The notes under the pieces are model-generated. The model was not told where the DNA came from. It saw only the letters and a program-made list of their open reading frames with translations, and made no database searches. A stretch of DNA of 64,000 nt, from the NCBI GenBank assembly GCA_008711295.1, contig VUYV01000070.1:1574485-1638484 (forward strand), read 5' to 3'. Below are positions 1-12,700 of this stretch, one piece after another. Each line of letters opens with the position of its first letter. Within the stretch, counting starts at the first letter, position 1. Source of the DNA: Anarhynchus alexandrinus. Taxonomy: Eukaryota; Chordata; Aves; Charadriiformes; Charadriidae. The translations under genes and the position numbers were made by a program.

Positions 1-1018
1 GGTTTCAGATGGTCGCATTGAAAGTTTATTGTGTAAGGGTCTACCTTGTACCAAGAATAACAATTTATGAAGCATTTGGTTGAGTGTTTACTTCAGAATG
101 ACTGGAGAGATACTTTACATGAGAGTTCCTGCAATTATTCCTGTAAAGAGAACAACGGTGTTTCCAATGTATCTGCAATGAACAAATCTTAAAATGTCTA
201 CTAATGCTTATTTAATTAAGTTATTTGGCATCTCATATTACCCAGTAAGTTTTAAATGTCTATTTTCTAACTAATCTAAAAATTACTTCAATTGACTATT
301 TCAATAATGGGATGCAATCGTGTATGTTATTGATAATTTGATTTATTCACTTACCCCGATTACTCTGTATCTAGGCAACTGTGCCTGCAACAAGGTATCT
401 GATTTACAGAGGAGTGATAAAGTGGCTTGTTGAGCCTTCAGTTTGCTGAAGCAAGAACTTCCTCCAAAAAAGCATAGATGTGTGCGTATATTTGCTAGAA
501 TTTTCTTGATAACTGTGTCCAAGTTGTACATTTACATGTAAGTCGACCCCTGGAAAGTGCGTTAACAGTCTTTAAATGTTTAAATGGCATCTTTTCATAA
601 GCATCTCAAAACTGGCATTCAGTAAAGGGGGAGGGGGAGACCAAAGATGACTAAACTCTTCTGGTCTCCCTCTAAGCTTACCAAGGTATACTTCTTGTTT
701 TTCACTTGAAAAAGCAAGTTGATACGTGAATACTTTTCCTTACAGAAAGAAACAAACATGAGAATTTTTTTTTTTACACTACTGTGTTCCTCTCTGAAAG
801 TGTCTTGTGTATTTTAAACCTGATATTATTAATGGAAAATAAGCTTGTTTGAAAAATTTCATTGTGTGAGAGAACTGAAGAAGAAATGAGAAATGGCTTT
901 TCCAAACTACTGAGAATAAAAACTCAAATAATTGTCCACAGTTAAGGTAAACACTGTGTTTTCCTGTTTCCATTGAAAAGGAGCCCTAAAATGTTAGAGA
1001 GACCTTAGATTATGGCCT
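1..1018. other. AT-rich non-coding stretch
   Basis: No gene, RNA or transposon is recognised here. The sequence is AT-rich single-copy DNA. An imperfect hairpin lies at 631-672: a G-rich arm at 631-642 pairs with a C-rich arm at 663-672, with one bulged G and a 20-nt loop. A short poly-T run lies near 770-778. The two minus-strand open frames of 62 and 64 codons here have no recognisable domain. Confidence 0.6.
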
Positions 1019-1136
1019 AATCGTAGAATGGTTTAGGTTGGAAGGGGCCTTAAAGACCACCTAGTTCCAACCCCCCTGCCATGGGCAGGGACACCTCCCA
1101 GTAGACCAGGTTGCTCAAATCCCCATCCAGCCTGGC
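1019..1136 (-). mobile_element. CR1 LINE, 3'-end fragment
   Basis: The + strand shows the reverse complement of the avian CR1 3' end: 'agaatggtttaggttgg', then a diverged 'aaggggccttaaagacc' block, the 'ccatgggcagggacacctcc' segment and 'ccatccagcctgg'. The element therefore points leftward. Only about 118 bp remain, covering the 3' untranslated region and the last codons of the second CR1 open frame. This severe 5' truncation is usual for CR1, which inserts by target-primed reverse transcription. It is inactive. The family call is secure; the subfamily cannot be read from so short a piece. Confidence 0.93.
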
Positions 1137-1795
1137 ATATTCTCACTTTATACTTCTATGTTTCAAAAGAGACAGACTTCATCAGTTATCACTTCAGGTG
1201 TGTTTTGGATGTCATGAGCTATCTATGATGGTTTCTACCACCAGGGAATTAAAAACAGACCATGTTAATAGCAATGTTATGTAGCAGGATTATGGTTTTC
1301 TCTGAAGTGTGGTTGTTTGGGAGTGTGGATTTTTTTTTTCCTCCCCGCAATTTCCAACTAGAAGCAGAAATCTTTGTGAAAGTGGATGTTGCTCCTCTTT
1401 TAACCCGTTTAAATTATGTATGAAAGATTTCATTAAGTGTCAATTACGAAAAAGTGTTCTATTTTTAGTGGCATATATTTGGTTATATTATCAGAAGTTT
1501 AAGTAATATGATAGGAAGCGGTACTATTAAAAAACAAAACAAAACATATTTTGAAGCAGTCTAAAGTAGTGGAGACCTTGTTTTTCCCAAAAGGCATGTT
1601 CAAGAGTGGTTTCCTTGAGAATGCAGTCATGAAGATGTTTCTCAGTATCATCTTTACCAAGTTTTAGGTAAAGCTTCAAGATGCAATAAAGTGTTTCTGT
1701 GCTTTTTTCACATTCAGCTGTCTTACAAAGTTTCAGGAAAAACTGAGCTAAAAAAAAATCCTATTCTCTTAAGATTGATCTGGGATAGCAAGTGT

Positions 1796-1877
1796 GGGTT
1801 TTTGGTGTTTGTTTTTTTTTTTGTGCGTGGTTGGGGTTGTTTGTTTAGGGTTGTTTTTGTTTTTCCTTTTCCTTGTG
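1796..1877 (+). repeat. T/G-rich low-complexity tract
   Basis: About 80 bases on the + strand are nearly all T and G, with runs such as 'gtttttttttttg' and 'ggttggggttgtttgttt'. It is one of several such tracts in the window, most on the same strand. I see no fixed repeat unit, so this is low-complexity sequence and not a microsatellite. Confidence 0.7.
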
Positions 1878-3460
1878 GAGAAGGCAGGAGGTGTGTCTTC
1901 TGGAAATGGACTGGCGAATCAGGAACTTTGTATTTTTACCTGGAGTCTTTGTACATTTAAGTCCCCGTTTATACCTGAGTTGCTTTGCCTTGTAGGCATA
2001 GTTCCTTTGTAATACTCCTTTTCTAGAAATTTTAGGGGTCTGATTCAGCCAGAAATGCAGAGTCAGAGGATTTGAAAAAGGGTATTGCTGAAAGAGAAGA
2101 AAAGCAAGAAGATGAATAAAATATTGAGGGGAACAAGTAGAGGGGGTGTGTCTTAATAAAAACTGAAGTTATGTAGTGTCTCTGTTCTCTTGGAGAAGGG
2201 TTTGGGGAATAAAGATGACTATGAAATTTAGCTATCTTGAAAAATGATGAAGGAACTGATGTGCTGATGGCAGACATTTACTTCCCAGCAGAACATGCTC
2301 ATCTTCAGGAAGGCCCTGAGCAGTGGTACTTTGGTCATACCTTTTTTTTTTTTTTGAAACTTGAAACCTTGGAATATTAACTGCTCTGGTACAATACCAA
2401 CCATCCAGACCAGTCATCTAAACGTTGAACTTCAAAATGCTGAAGGAATAAAATGCTCAATAGTACTAAAATCAAGCTGTAGCTTAATATTGATTTCATA
2501 GCTTAATTAAATAGTAAGGTGCATAACCCATCACAGAGAGTTTTCTTTGGAAATAAAATGAGAAAAAGAAAAGGAGTACAATCATAAGTATTATTTCTTC
2601 TGTATCTTCCTAGGGTGACTGTATATGAGCAGTGAAGGCTTAATATGTAATTTCAGCAACATAATTACCTGTTTTAGATTTATCATAGTTTTGTCTGATA
2701 CTACAGAGAACATGAGGGCAGAAAAAAGAAATACACCATCCTATTTTTTTTACAGGATCCAGATATAAATAGTAGAAAATAATGATGTGGATTAACTAGA
2801 AGTATTGGTTTCCATCTGTAAAATTAACAGAAACTACAAAGAGAAAACAAAACAAAATACACAATCAAGGCACTTATCCAGTAATAACTTCACGTGGAAA
2901 GCTCTGTTGAGAGATTATAAGTGATAGGGGATCATGGAAAAAAAAACAACCAGCCAGCATTTCTAGGTAATTTGTCATGTAAGGAGTGTAACAACTTATC
3001 ACTTATACTTCCTTTTCTCCTCTGTCACCAAATCAAATCTAAATGAGCTAGGAAGCGACTGCAATAATTTCTTTCTGAAGGCTAATTAGCAGCTGAAGCT
3101 ACTGAACTTGGGGAGCTTTGTGGGAGACGGGTGTATCTCAGGTGCAGTTGGAGGAATGTGCTCTCCATATGAAAAACCCGGCACTCACCAGTGCTCTCGC
3201 TTAGAGCTGAGGTGAAATGAGCACAGGGACTGGTCTAACCTCTTTAGCAATCACTGTGCTGAGACAGTTTCTGGCACACTGAGCACTCATGTTTCTCAAT
3301 GCAGGCTTCTTTATATTCATCTTTCATCTGTCTTGTAGACTGTAAATTCTGCGATCCAGAACCATCTTTCATCAGTGTTTTGTGAAAGCCTAGCACAGTG
3401 AGTCCTGAGCCAGAACTTCAATATGAATAATAAATGTAGTTCTGATAAAGTATGCTTCTG

Positions 3461-3504
3461 AAAAAAGAAAAAAAAAAAGAAAAAGAAAAGAAAAACAAGA
3501 AAAA
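3461..3504 (+). repeat. A-rich (GA-interrupted) tract
   Basis: This is a 44-base run of A interrupted by single G residues and one C. It could be an aged poly(A) tail, but no recognisable retroelement or processed pseudogene precedes it, so simple sequence is the safer call. Confidence 0.65.
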
Positions 3505-5639
3505 CCCCAGCTGATTCAATGCGACATAATATCAGTGACTTCTATGATGTTATACAGACAAGTTGAGAAGTTTGGATTTGTTCTGCAACAGCCCTGCTGG
3601 CAAACACAAGCAAGCACTAATTTTTCAGTGTCTATTGTGTGCTATTCACTGGATATCCATGGGGCCATTTGAGCAATGAAGTCAACGCTATCCGTGCAGA
3701 TCACTGCCACCCATTGCAAATAAATGGAAGAAAGATATAATTATTATACATTAGCAACTAGTTCTGTAATAAATTGTGTCTCTGACCTGATTATAGAGAT
3801 CCAGTCTAGAGATAAAATATGTTACTGTACTTAATGTTGTCTGTGGGAAACACTGGCATCTAGGGTGAGAATTTCAAAATAATTTATTGAATCAGCAAAA
3901 AACCCCCTGTGAAAAAAACGAGAAAAGCAAAGGCTGTCAATCTTTTCTTTGAGAGATTATCAGTTCTTGTGAAAGTTTTTCTGTGTTTTTAAAAAAAGGT
4001 CCTTACCAAGAGCCAGGCTGCAGAATGCAAACTGGTCCTGAGCTTTGCATTTGGTTTGCTTGTCCTTTTTAGGTAATCTCTGGTGCAGACATCCCACATG
4101 TGCACAGCCCACTCCAACCCCCTTTTTTTGAATGGCAAAGGTGTAATATTCATTTCAAGTGAATGTTCCTGTAAGAAGGAAGGAGAAACTTTTCAGGAGG
4201 AGAATGGGTGGCAAAGTCGGTTCTAAGTGGGAATCGGTAGCGTATGGTCAGTTTGCTTTTAAAAACAATGAAATGAGGAAAGAATTAATCCAGCTGTAGG
4301 CCAAGAAATTAATATGGAACTTGGTTTGAGTTTCCTTTAAAACCCATCATTGCTGTGAGAAATGAAGGGGAAGGAAACTCAACCCTTTAATTACTAATGA
4401 AAGTAACGATCACTCTGATTACAAAGAACTTAAATGTGAGCCTGGCAAGTCAAATTTCTGTATCCTCATAGCAACAACAAAAATCTTTGTTCAATTTTCA
4501 GACATTGGAGGAAGAGTGAGTTAGTGTTGTGTGTGATGTTTGTTTTCCATTCACAATCTGGTAGATGAAGAAGGAGAGAAGGGTAACGTGATGTAGAAAA
4601 GCTCATGTAGTTTCCTGTTCTCTGGGGACAGAGTTGCCTGAAAGTGGTTTCTTCTACATGGATAAGCAGTACAATTAGGAAAATATACTGAGAATTTTCT
4701 GGGTCTCTTAGGAGAAGTTTTTTTTTTTTGAAATGAAACAATATTGTGGAATGCTAGAATGGACTTTTTAATTTTTATTCTGGTCTGTAAGGTTAGCACC
4801 TTTCTTTATCACGCATGTCTGTAACCTGCTTAGTGACTAAATTCCTCCTTTGTCATTCAGGTTCCTTCTTCATTGCTGCTATGCCATCTGTAATATGACA
4901 AGTGCAGGTGCATCATACTGTGGAATTTCTGTCTGAAAATGCAGGGGGTCAGCTGTCATTTGATAAAATGACAAATATATCAGATAAGGTTTTTATTATA
5001 TTTTTGGTTGTATTAATTTAGTACGTGTTGGAAGTCTGTATGCTAGTGACTTAAACACCCCAATCATCTGTAACAGCTTAGATCTAAATGGTTGCTTTTT
5101 GTCCAAATGCTAAACAAAATTGATGTCAGTGTATAGCAAAACAAGATTTTGCTCAGCTTCATCAGTCTGAAGGCACTTTTTTGATATGCTAACCTCTTGT
5201 AAGTACAAGATAATTAGGATAGCCTTTGAGAATACTGTCAGACTAAAGTATGAAATAGATTTAATCGTAACAGTCTATTTCCACATGCATTTGGGTTTTG
5301 AGAAGATGTGACTCCAAATAAGAATTCATGCCAGCTGATTCAACAGGTGATACATGAACAGGTAAGCTTTGCCAAAGGTGAAATACTGAACACTGCTTCA
5401 AATAACTAGAACCAAGCTTGAAAAATGTTTCAAGGTGCCAAAGACAAGTTGAGGCACTATTGTGGCCACCATGCCTAGGCAAGCTCTGTTACAATGATGG
5501 CTGTTTTAATCAGACTTTTTCCCTGTTCTGTGAGCATGGTGGCTGCCTATGCTAGGAAAGAGTTTTAGGTTTTGTCACATGCATTGCTCATGTGGCAGGA
5601 ACTGGAATTCAGCAAAGGTTAGATAGGATTATACTCAAG

Positions 5640-6000
5640 GAATCAATGATGAAAGGGGATGTGTTGGGGGTTGGAGCCACTGGGGTGACAACAAGGAGTA
5701 TGCAGGAGTGCAAGGTGGGGGAAAGGAGCGTGGAGGTACAGTCAGCGTCGGGGAAAGCACGCGTGGTGGGGAAGAAGTGAGAGGGGTGACTGGGTAGTTA
5801 TTGGGTGTGCTAGGGAAGGAGGGTGGAGGCTGTGTGTGCACAGGCTGCTGGCTAGCAGCTCTTGGCACCTATAGGAGGAGGCTATGGGGAGGAGTTGGGG
5901 GCCAGCTGGCTGTAGAGGCTGTTATGAGAGAAGGATGAGAGGCAGTGGGTTCCTGGGGCAAGATGCTGACAGGGTAATTTCTTGGGGTGTACTGTGGATC
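5640..6000 (+). other. G-rich, strand-asymmetric block
   Basis: On the + strand this block is rich in G runs (gggg, ggggg, ggtgggg) and poor in C. The contrast with the flanks is obvious by eye. Four G runs fall close together near 5657-5687, so G-quadruplex formation on the + strand is possible. Small overlapping open frames of 62 and 77 codons arise on both strands because stop codons are rare in such sequence; neither has a recognisable domain. No transposon family is recognised. Confidence 0.5.
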
Positions 6001-6473
6001 AGGTGAGTGCCTAAATATAGGAGCCCACTCATCATGACCGCAGCTTTCAGAGCAGCGTTGCTTCTGGTTACGTCAACTTGTGAGCAAAAGGGATGGGTTT
6101 GTGAAATGAATTTTCAGCACGCTCTCAAATGCAACTGATTCATCTTGGAGAGAAAGGAGATGGTGAGGGATCTTCAGATTAGCGCCCACCTTCTGTTCTC
6201 TTGTTTTGAGGGCTGTGCGTGTTTGCCAAAATGTAGGGAAATGTTGAAAAGGGTAATTAGCTAAACAAGCAAGATCCTTAATTGCTGGAGGACTCTTATA
6301 CTTTTGTTAGCATGCTTTTAAAAATTACTTGTGCCACCGCTCCTCTCTTCTGTGATCAAGGAAAAATGTAAATGTTCCCAGCTTTTCAGGTGAAATAGGG
6401 ACAGATAGTTGAATAACGTGACAGAGCAGTGTTGATGCTCCTGTGAAACTGATTCTGCCTATCAGCACTACCA

Positions 6474-6731
6474 GCGACGGGACCCTGACTGCTGTCACCG
6501 TGCTCTGCTGCCGAGTCCCCTGTCCCTGTGCGCGAAGGCCATGCTTACTTTTGCTTGGTGATGACTTGCAGTGAAGTATCCATCAGCTATAAATCTGTTG
6601 GCAAGCCAGCCGCCGGAGAATTCAGCTTGTCAGTTATAGCGCACTTTCTCTGTGCGGCTGTGGAGGTGAACGCAAAACGCTGTCGGACAGTCACGGTCGC
6701 ACCGCCGACTTGGCTGATGTGCGCCTCCGCT
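6474..6731. promoter_or_regulatory. Compact CpG cluster (candidate CpG island)
   Basis: I count 19 CpG dinucleotides in 258 bases, close to the number expected from base composition. The surrounding DNA is strongly CpG-depleted. CpG density that has escaped depletion is typical of unmethylated promoters or regulatory elements. A + strand open frame of 92 codons (6528-6806) crosses it but matches nothing I recognise. No adjoining exon or retroelement is seen. It may be a promoter of a non-coding transcript, an enhancer, or a recent GC-rich insertion. Confidence 0.4.
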
Positions 6732-8370
6732 ATGGTGTACTTACATGTTTATAAAACCTTGTTTATAAATTCCTCCAGCAACTCCTTTACAAGCTTCATC
6801 TCTTAGAAAACTAATGCCTTGATGTAATGCACATAACAATAACAAGATATGGATCAGTGACAGATGGATACTTTCATACTTGGCATATGGTGTGTTATAA
6901 GCCTGCTCCCATGCTATTGAAGCTGATGAGTCTTTCCATTGATTTCACTCAGCTTTGGATCAGGCCCTGGAAGAAAATGAGTATAATTCTAGAGACAGCT
7001 TGATATTAAAAGGAAAAAAATAATAATCACTTTAAACCTTTTTTTTTTTTCCTGTTCTGTAGAAGCCTGTGATTTTTGGTTATGTATTTTAACTGACTTG
7101 GAAAGACAGGCACACTGGATCATACCAATTAGGAGGAGTCCAGACCATAGGGGGAAATGTCTGCTTTATGTGTAAATCTTTAGCTTTAATAAGTAAGTGA
7201 TGTCTGAGAGTTGGAAGCTGACTGACTTTGCAGGCAGTGAGGCATAACAAAGCTGGAACCGTTGGAGTGACTGGAAAATATATGAATTACAGCAAACACC
7301 TCTTTGCCTCTAAAAACACTTAAAATACCCATTTGGCTCCATCTTAAATTTCCTCAGAGAATACAACTCAGCAGAATTGTCTTTGAGGAATTTAGAAATG
7401 CTCTTACACAATTAATGCCTTATTATTCTATTAAGTATTGTTATGATTAACAGCAGACACTTCATTTGCATAAATAAAAAAGTGTTTAAAATCTTGACTG
7501 TGTCACAAGACTGTCAAAAAAAAAATAACAGTAGTTTGTGGGCTCTCTTACACAAAACTTGATGTGAATTTCAGCCTGATTTTTACTGCAGCCTGTGTCA
7601 AATATGTTAGATTCAGCATAAGTAATTGACAACAAAAATGTGTTATTGAGAAAGACGACTGTGTGGGATTTAATGGATCATCTAATTCATAATTTGCCGT
7701 AAGTGGAAGATGGCTCCCTAATAATCCCCCCAAAAAAGGAGATTTGCAGGGAATGTGGTTTTGATATTGAATAACCCCCAGTCTTTTTTTGATTTTGTTA
7801 CTGCTGAAAGCTGGTGCCAAACCTACTGAATCATCTCTTCAGTGCTGTCTTCTGTCAGGCGCTTGTCCAGAACCTGCTGTTGTCTACAGAGGTGGCTTTG
7901 ATACCACTAAAACTATTACAGATGTTAAAACTCACAGTAGGTAGAACTGGAAACTTATCTTTTGAAACCCAATATAAATGAGATATCAATTCAGAATATG
8001 CTGAACTCGACAAGTCTGGAGTTTACTTTTTTTAGTTTCTGACCCACACAACTCACGTGCAGTGGAGTGTTTTGGACTGAACATTCTAATTTGTGCTCTT
8101 AATACTGCCTCCATCTTTTGTATTACGTTATAGGTGCATTTTCTATTATTTTAGATATCATTTGTAGATTTTCTTAGAAACTGGCTAAAGGAAGTTCTTG
8201 TACTCTCACTTCACCTTGGTCAGGTCTCCCTGACTGGAGAAGGGTAGCTTCTATTTCATAGACTTGTTTTTCTTTCCTTGCATATTTTTTTTTTCATCCC
8301 CTTTATTCCATGATCTGTTTCACTGTCACCATGCATCTTTCCTCCTCCTGACAAAAATGATGGTTTCTGT
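6732..8370. other. AT-rich non-coding stretch
   Basis: Nothing recognisable is present. There are poly-T and poly-A runs near 7041-7051 and 7517-7525. The 90-codon minus-strand frame at 7548-7820 shows no domain and is probably a chance frame. Confidence 0.6.
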
Positions 8371-8830
8371 CATAGAATCATAGAATCATAGAATGGTTTA
8401 GGTTGGAAAGGACCTTGAAGATCATAGAGTTCCAGCCCCCCTGCCATAGGCAGGGACACCTCCCACTAGACCAGGTTGCCCAAGGCCACGTCCAGCCTGG
8501 CCTTGAACACCTCCAGGGATGGGGCCTCAACAACCTCTCTGGGCAACCTGTTCCAGTGCCTTACCACCCTCAAAGTGAAAAACTTCTTCCTAATGTTCAA
8601 TCTAAACCTGCCCTCTTTCAGTTTGAAGCCATTCCCCCTTGTCCTATCACTACATGCCCTAGTAAAAAGTCCTTCCCCAGCCCTCCTGTAGGCCCCCTTT
8701 AGGTACTGAAAGGCTGCAATAAGATCTCCCCGGAGCCTTCTCTTCTCCAGGCTGAACAGCCCCAACTCTTTCAGCCTCTCCTCATAGGAGAGGTGCTCCA
8801 GCCCTCGGATCATCCTGGTGGCCCCTCGTG
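8371..8830 (-). mobile_element. CR1 LINE, 3' part (well preserved)
   Basis: The element reads leftward. Its 3' terminus at 8371-8395 shows three tandem octamer-type units (catagaat). The 'aaaggaccttgaagatc' block and about 95 bases of 3' untranslated region follow, then the C-terminal part of the CR1 second open frame (8466-8813). The remaining length of about 460 bp compares with several kilobases in a complete CR1, so it is 5'-truncated and cannot move by itself. The coding part is intact over its length, which suggests a fairly young insertion. It shares its sequence closely with the opposite-strand copy at 50381-50629. Confidence 0.97.
8466..8813 (-). pseudogene. CR1 second open frame, C-terminal remnant
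   Basis: This 115-codon frame is the C-terminal end of the CR1 polyprotein (endonuclease plus reverse transcriptase in the complete element). It shows the hallmark segments [31 protein letters not shown] and [19 protein letters not shown], and ends at a TAG (8466-8468). It lies after the catalytic palm domain, so no enzyme activity is possible. The methionine at its start is internal to the original protein: the frame continues upstream, in CR1-like sequence, until the truncation point near 8830. It is a transposon relic and not a host gene. Confidence 0.93.
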
Positions 8831-9675
8831 GCTCCTAGCAGAACTTTCTCTTGCACAGTTCTCCTGCCAGCCTGGCTCACTCAGCTGCTTCTCTGTGTTT
8901 TCATTTTGGTGGCAGCAGCTCAGCAAAATGCTTGTTACCCCTTTGCAGGGATTCAGTGAAGCAGCTGTGGGCGGGTTGCAAGAGAGCTCAGACAGATGAG
9001 GTGCTCTGGTGGTGCCTGCCCCAGCTTTGGTTTTAAAGAGCAAGGAGAAAGAGGGTCTGAATGGGTCCTGGTATGGGAGTGGGAATTGCACCCAGTGCTG
9101 ACAGGCGGTGTGGATCAGCGCTGCTCTCCATCACCTCTCTGCTGCCCCGCGGTGCTCCTGTAGTACACTGTAAGACACATGATGCTTGCTGCTGCTGCTG
9201 GCTTCAGAAATTAGGCTGCAGGAAACTGCGCTCCTGCCCAGAAAAGAAGCTGCGATGCAGCTAAACGGGCTCAGCTGTCTTGTCCTTCTTGGGCAACTCT
9301 AGCACCAACAGCGGTGAGGAGGTTGCTCCAGTTTTGCATACTTGTCATGGGTATTTCAGTGAGACCAGGTCCCCTTTGAACTCCAAAAGCAGGTTTGAGA
9401 AGCTTACGTGGTAGGCTGAGCACCCGCCTCTCCACTGCCATTAAATGGGGTGGTTACCCACAGGTTATCCACCGTGTGCAGCTCTGGAGAGCAGAGCAGG
9501 AAGGGCTGTCTGGGATTTGAGCTGACAACAAGTGAAGCTGGGCAAGGCAAACTGGACAGGGCTTGACTGAGGTCTCTACAAATGTGTTGCGACTTTTATC
9601 TCTGTTTCTAATGGATGGTTTTCGTAACCTGGCCTCTGCTCTGCCGCACCCCAGGGGGCTATGGATATGGTATGG
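8831..9675. other. Moderately GC-rich non-coding stretch
   Basis: GC content is a little higher than average here. A short CTG-type repeat lies at 9187-9200. Several open frames of 60-93 codons overlap on both strands at 8793-9264. None has a recognisable motif and their overlap argues against coding. 'atggatat' occurs twice at 9661-9679, just before the next CR1 stub. Confidence 0.5.
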
Positions 9676-9741
9676 ATATTATGGTTCGGCTTGATGATCT
9701 TAAAGGTCCCTTCCAACCTCAACAATTCTATGATTCTATGT
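9676..9741 (+). mobile_element. CR1 LINE, terminal stub
   Basis: About 66 bases match only the extreme 3' end of CR1: 'ttgatgatcttaaaggtccc', 'ttccaacctcaacaattc' and two copies of the terminal octamer 'attctatg'. The orientation is rightward. No coding part remains. Confidence 0.93.
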
Positions 9742-12700
9742 GCCATGCAACGAAATTTCTAAGGTCTGGTCTTCTAAACCCCAGTTCTGTAGACTTCATG
9801 CTAGCTTGTTGTTGAATTTGTGACCCCGGTGGGTGACTAATGAGGTGGGCTGTGTGTTCAAGCGCAAAACAAGCCTGGAGTGGATGGAGCTGCACATGAG
9901 CACCTCTCCCAGTACCTGCCTGCTCCCGAGAGGCTTTGGTGCCTGCTTTTTGCTTAAACCACACACAGAAATGTTTTGCACCCTGGCTTACGCTCTGAAT
10001 GTGTCATTTTTATGACAAGACTGTAATTACTCTTCAGTGCTGCTCCCTCTTTTGTTTACAAATGATAACATCAGGAGTGTAGCTCAATGCACTGTACTCT
10101 TTGGAAATAAAAATAGCTCAATGATGTGGTTACTAATGAAGAAAAACATGACTTTTTGCTTACCTTTGGACACAGATTTATAAGTTTTCCCTCCTGGATT
10201 GTACTCCTTGAGTTCTGGCTGTGCTATTTTGGGAAATTTACAGATCAGGTTTTTTTTCTGGCATGCACTATTTTTCATTTAATGGGTTATTATATTCTGT
10301 AGCTCTCTTTTTGACATAAGCAAAAAAGCCCAGTTTGTCACTACCTTAATTCCATGCTAGAAAACTGTGTTGTGCTATTCATAATGTCCTGTGTTGGATG
10401 AGAATCTTTTATCAAAACATGTGCTGATTGCTGAATTTAAATGCTGATGGTGAAATTTCAAGTCTCACCTGAATGGATCTAGTAAGGCGCTAGCAGAGCA
10501 GTTGGAGATAACTTTGCTTTGGGTGGAATATACACAAGTCAAAACTCAAAGTCTGTCATATAGTGTAATATAGTAAAGATTTCTCGAAAGCAGTTGTCTC
10601 TAAACTAATGGACGCTTTGATTCCTTGTTTAGATAAAACATACGTGAAAGTTTATTAGGAATATTTTGGTCATGGTCTCTTTGCTTTTACAGCTGTTGCT
10701 GAAAATATGTAAAGAGTTTGTGGAAGCAGTGTAAGGAAAGACTTCATGTTACTGGTTCTAGAAATTCCTCTAAAAGGAATTTCTTAAAAGGCTGCTTCTC
10801 TTGGATATCGTAAACACCTCCCAGCTGTAAAGGTCCTGCTCAGAGATCACAGAGATCCCCTAGGCTTTTTCCTCCTTCTGCGTGTATGCTGTGCTGTTCC
10901 CACAATACGTTTAAATGGTACCAATTCCAAAATAAACTCACAAGTCAGTTATTTGAATAGGAACAACAGCTGACTAGAAATGCACGTTCGTGAAACCCAC
11001 TGCCCAGAGGAATTGTTCCCCTGCTGTTCCTCACCTCTCCCAGCAAAGTATATAGCATTTGTATGGTTCTCGCCCAAGCTGGAATTGCTTCCTTGATGAG
11101 CTTGGTCTACTGGACAGCTGTAAACAGTTTTCTTTTTTCCTGCTGTTTTAAAACTAGCCATAGATGAACAAATTCAAAGCTTCTGGACACCCACAGCTAC
11201 TGAAATCAATGAGGTTCTGGAATTCCGAAGGATAATTGGCTTCAGTCTTTGTAGTATAGTTTTCAAAAATTATATGCAGATGGAGTAGGGAAAATTGTAT
11301 ACAGAATTTCTAATGGGATTGAGGGGAAAATGCAGCGAAGAGACGCTGTAATCTCCAGGCCTGGGTATAATGCCAGTAAACCGATTACAGTGGTTTCTAG
11401 TTTGGTCTTTCCCTGCCTTATTGTGTGTACCTTTGGGGAAGTCACTGAACGCGTGCGCTGGCGTCCTGTATCGCAGAGATAGCACTGAGTTGCCTCTCTC
11501 CGGATGCTCTTGGTGTAACAGGTAGCGTGTTTGTGGGACTCCGCATATATTAAGTCCTGGAACTGTTTTGTTATCTTTTTTTTTCCCCCTCCACTCATTC
11601 ACAGCAGGTCCTGCTTGCAGTGACATAAAATTGTGTAATAAACCAAACCGCAATAAAAATTTAATGGGGAATTAAATTAGACTTCTAGATATTGTTACCT
11701 TTGTTTACTATACTCTATTAGCCTGAGCTCAAAAAGAAAAAAATTGTGTATTCCTTTACCAGAAGAAAGAAATGGTGGGAATGTTTTTAAAATCACTTTC
11801 CATACCGTTCAGTTAGTGTTTTTCTATTTAATTAGCCTTTAAGAAAATTATGTGTTTGAATGCAGTGTAGGAATAGAAAAGAGACTCTTTCCAAAATTGC
11901 AAAGTGAAATTACTACATGACTTATTTTTCTGGCTTAAACTGTTTTGTTATATATTGAACCAGTTATTGGTTACTATTCCTAGCTACTTATTGTCTGCCT
12001 GGTAGTTTTATGATCCTTTTCTTAATCTATTATTATTTTGTGTATTTGCTTTTCTGTAATTGATTCATGCATTCTTGTCTTTGAGGTTCTCTAAGGATGC
12101 ACAGTTATGCTCTGTGTCCGTTTTTCTGTCATCTGCTGTATGTGGTTCGACAACTTGGCCAGGTCAGTTTCAGTACGCAAACAGTAAAAAATAATTAAAA
12201 TAAATCTATTTGTGTAAGAAACTTTTGATTACTCGAAGCTTATGATGAAATTGTGCTATTCTTTGATATTACAAATGCCACCTTTCGGTGATATTGAAGA
12301 TTGCAAGCAATTTCTGGTATAATGAGTGCAGGTATTATAAATAATGCAAAAGATTTTAATACCACGTAGTGTATAATAGAGCATAAATAATTGGTTTTCT
12401 CCTGCTCAGTGGTTTATGCTGAGTAACTTGATTTGTTTCAATCTTTGACATAAAACTGTGTTCTGGTCTTCTCCAAAGATGAGATATTGTTTTAAAAGTA
12501 ATTGATTTAGTCCTGTAATTTTTACTTAGACTCAATTTCCTGTGGCTTTCGGAAATCTGATTGCAAGGTCTGTTCACATAAGTGCTGGGCAATGTCTTTG
12601 TGTTTCATTAGGCTTCAGCCTTCCGTCTGCTTCATAAAACAACACTCAAGGAGGAGCTGTGTGGCTGGAAGGGAGCTCTGCTCAAGTTCCCATGTGAGGT

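Larger units (their letters stand above)
1137..5590. other. AT-rich non-coding stretch with simple tracts
   Basis: No gene is recognised in these 4.4 kb. Visible structure is limited to a T/G-rich tract (1796-1877), a poly-T run near 2342-2355 and an A-rich tract (3461-3504). The open frames are at most about 91 codons, overlap one another on both strands and carry no recognisable motif. The two near 1700-2010 owe their openness to the T/G-rich tract. Confidence 0.6.

Noticed and set aside
3461..3504. A-rich tract as the poly(A) tail of a processed pseudogene
   Set aside because: No gene-like body precedes it and no flanking duplication is visible.
8793..9264. Cluster of open frames of 60-93 codons on both strands
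   Set aside because: They overlap in several frames in moderately GC-rich DNA, show no domain and have no splice context.
11263..11653. Minus-strand frames of 127 and 111 codons
   Set aside because: Two frames overlap almost completely, the peptides look random and no exon signals are seen.
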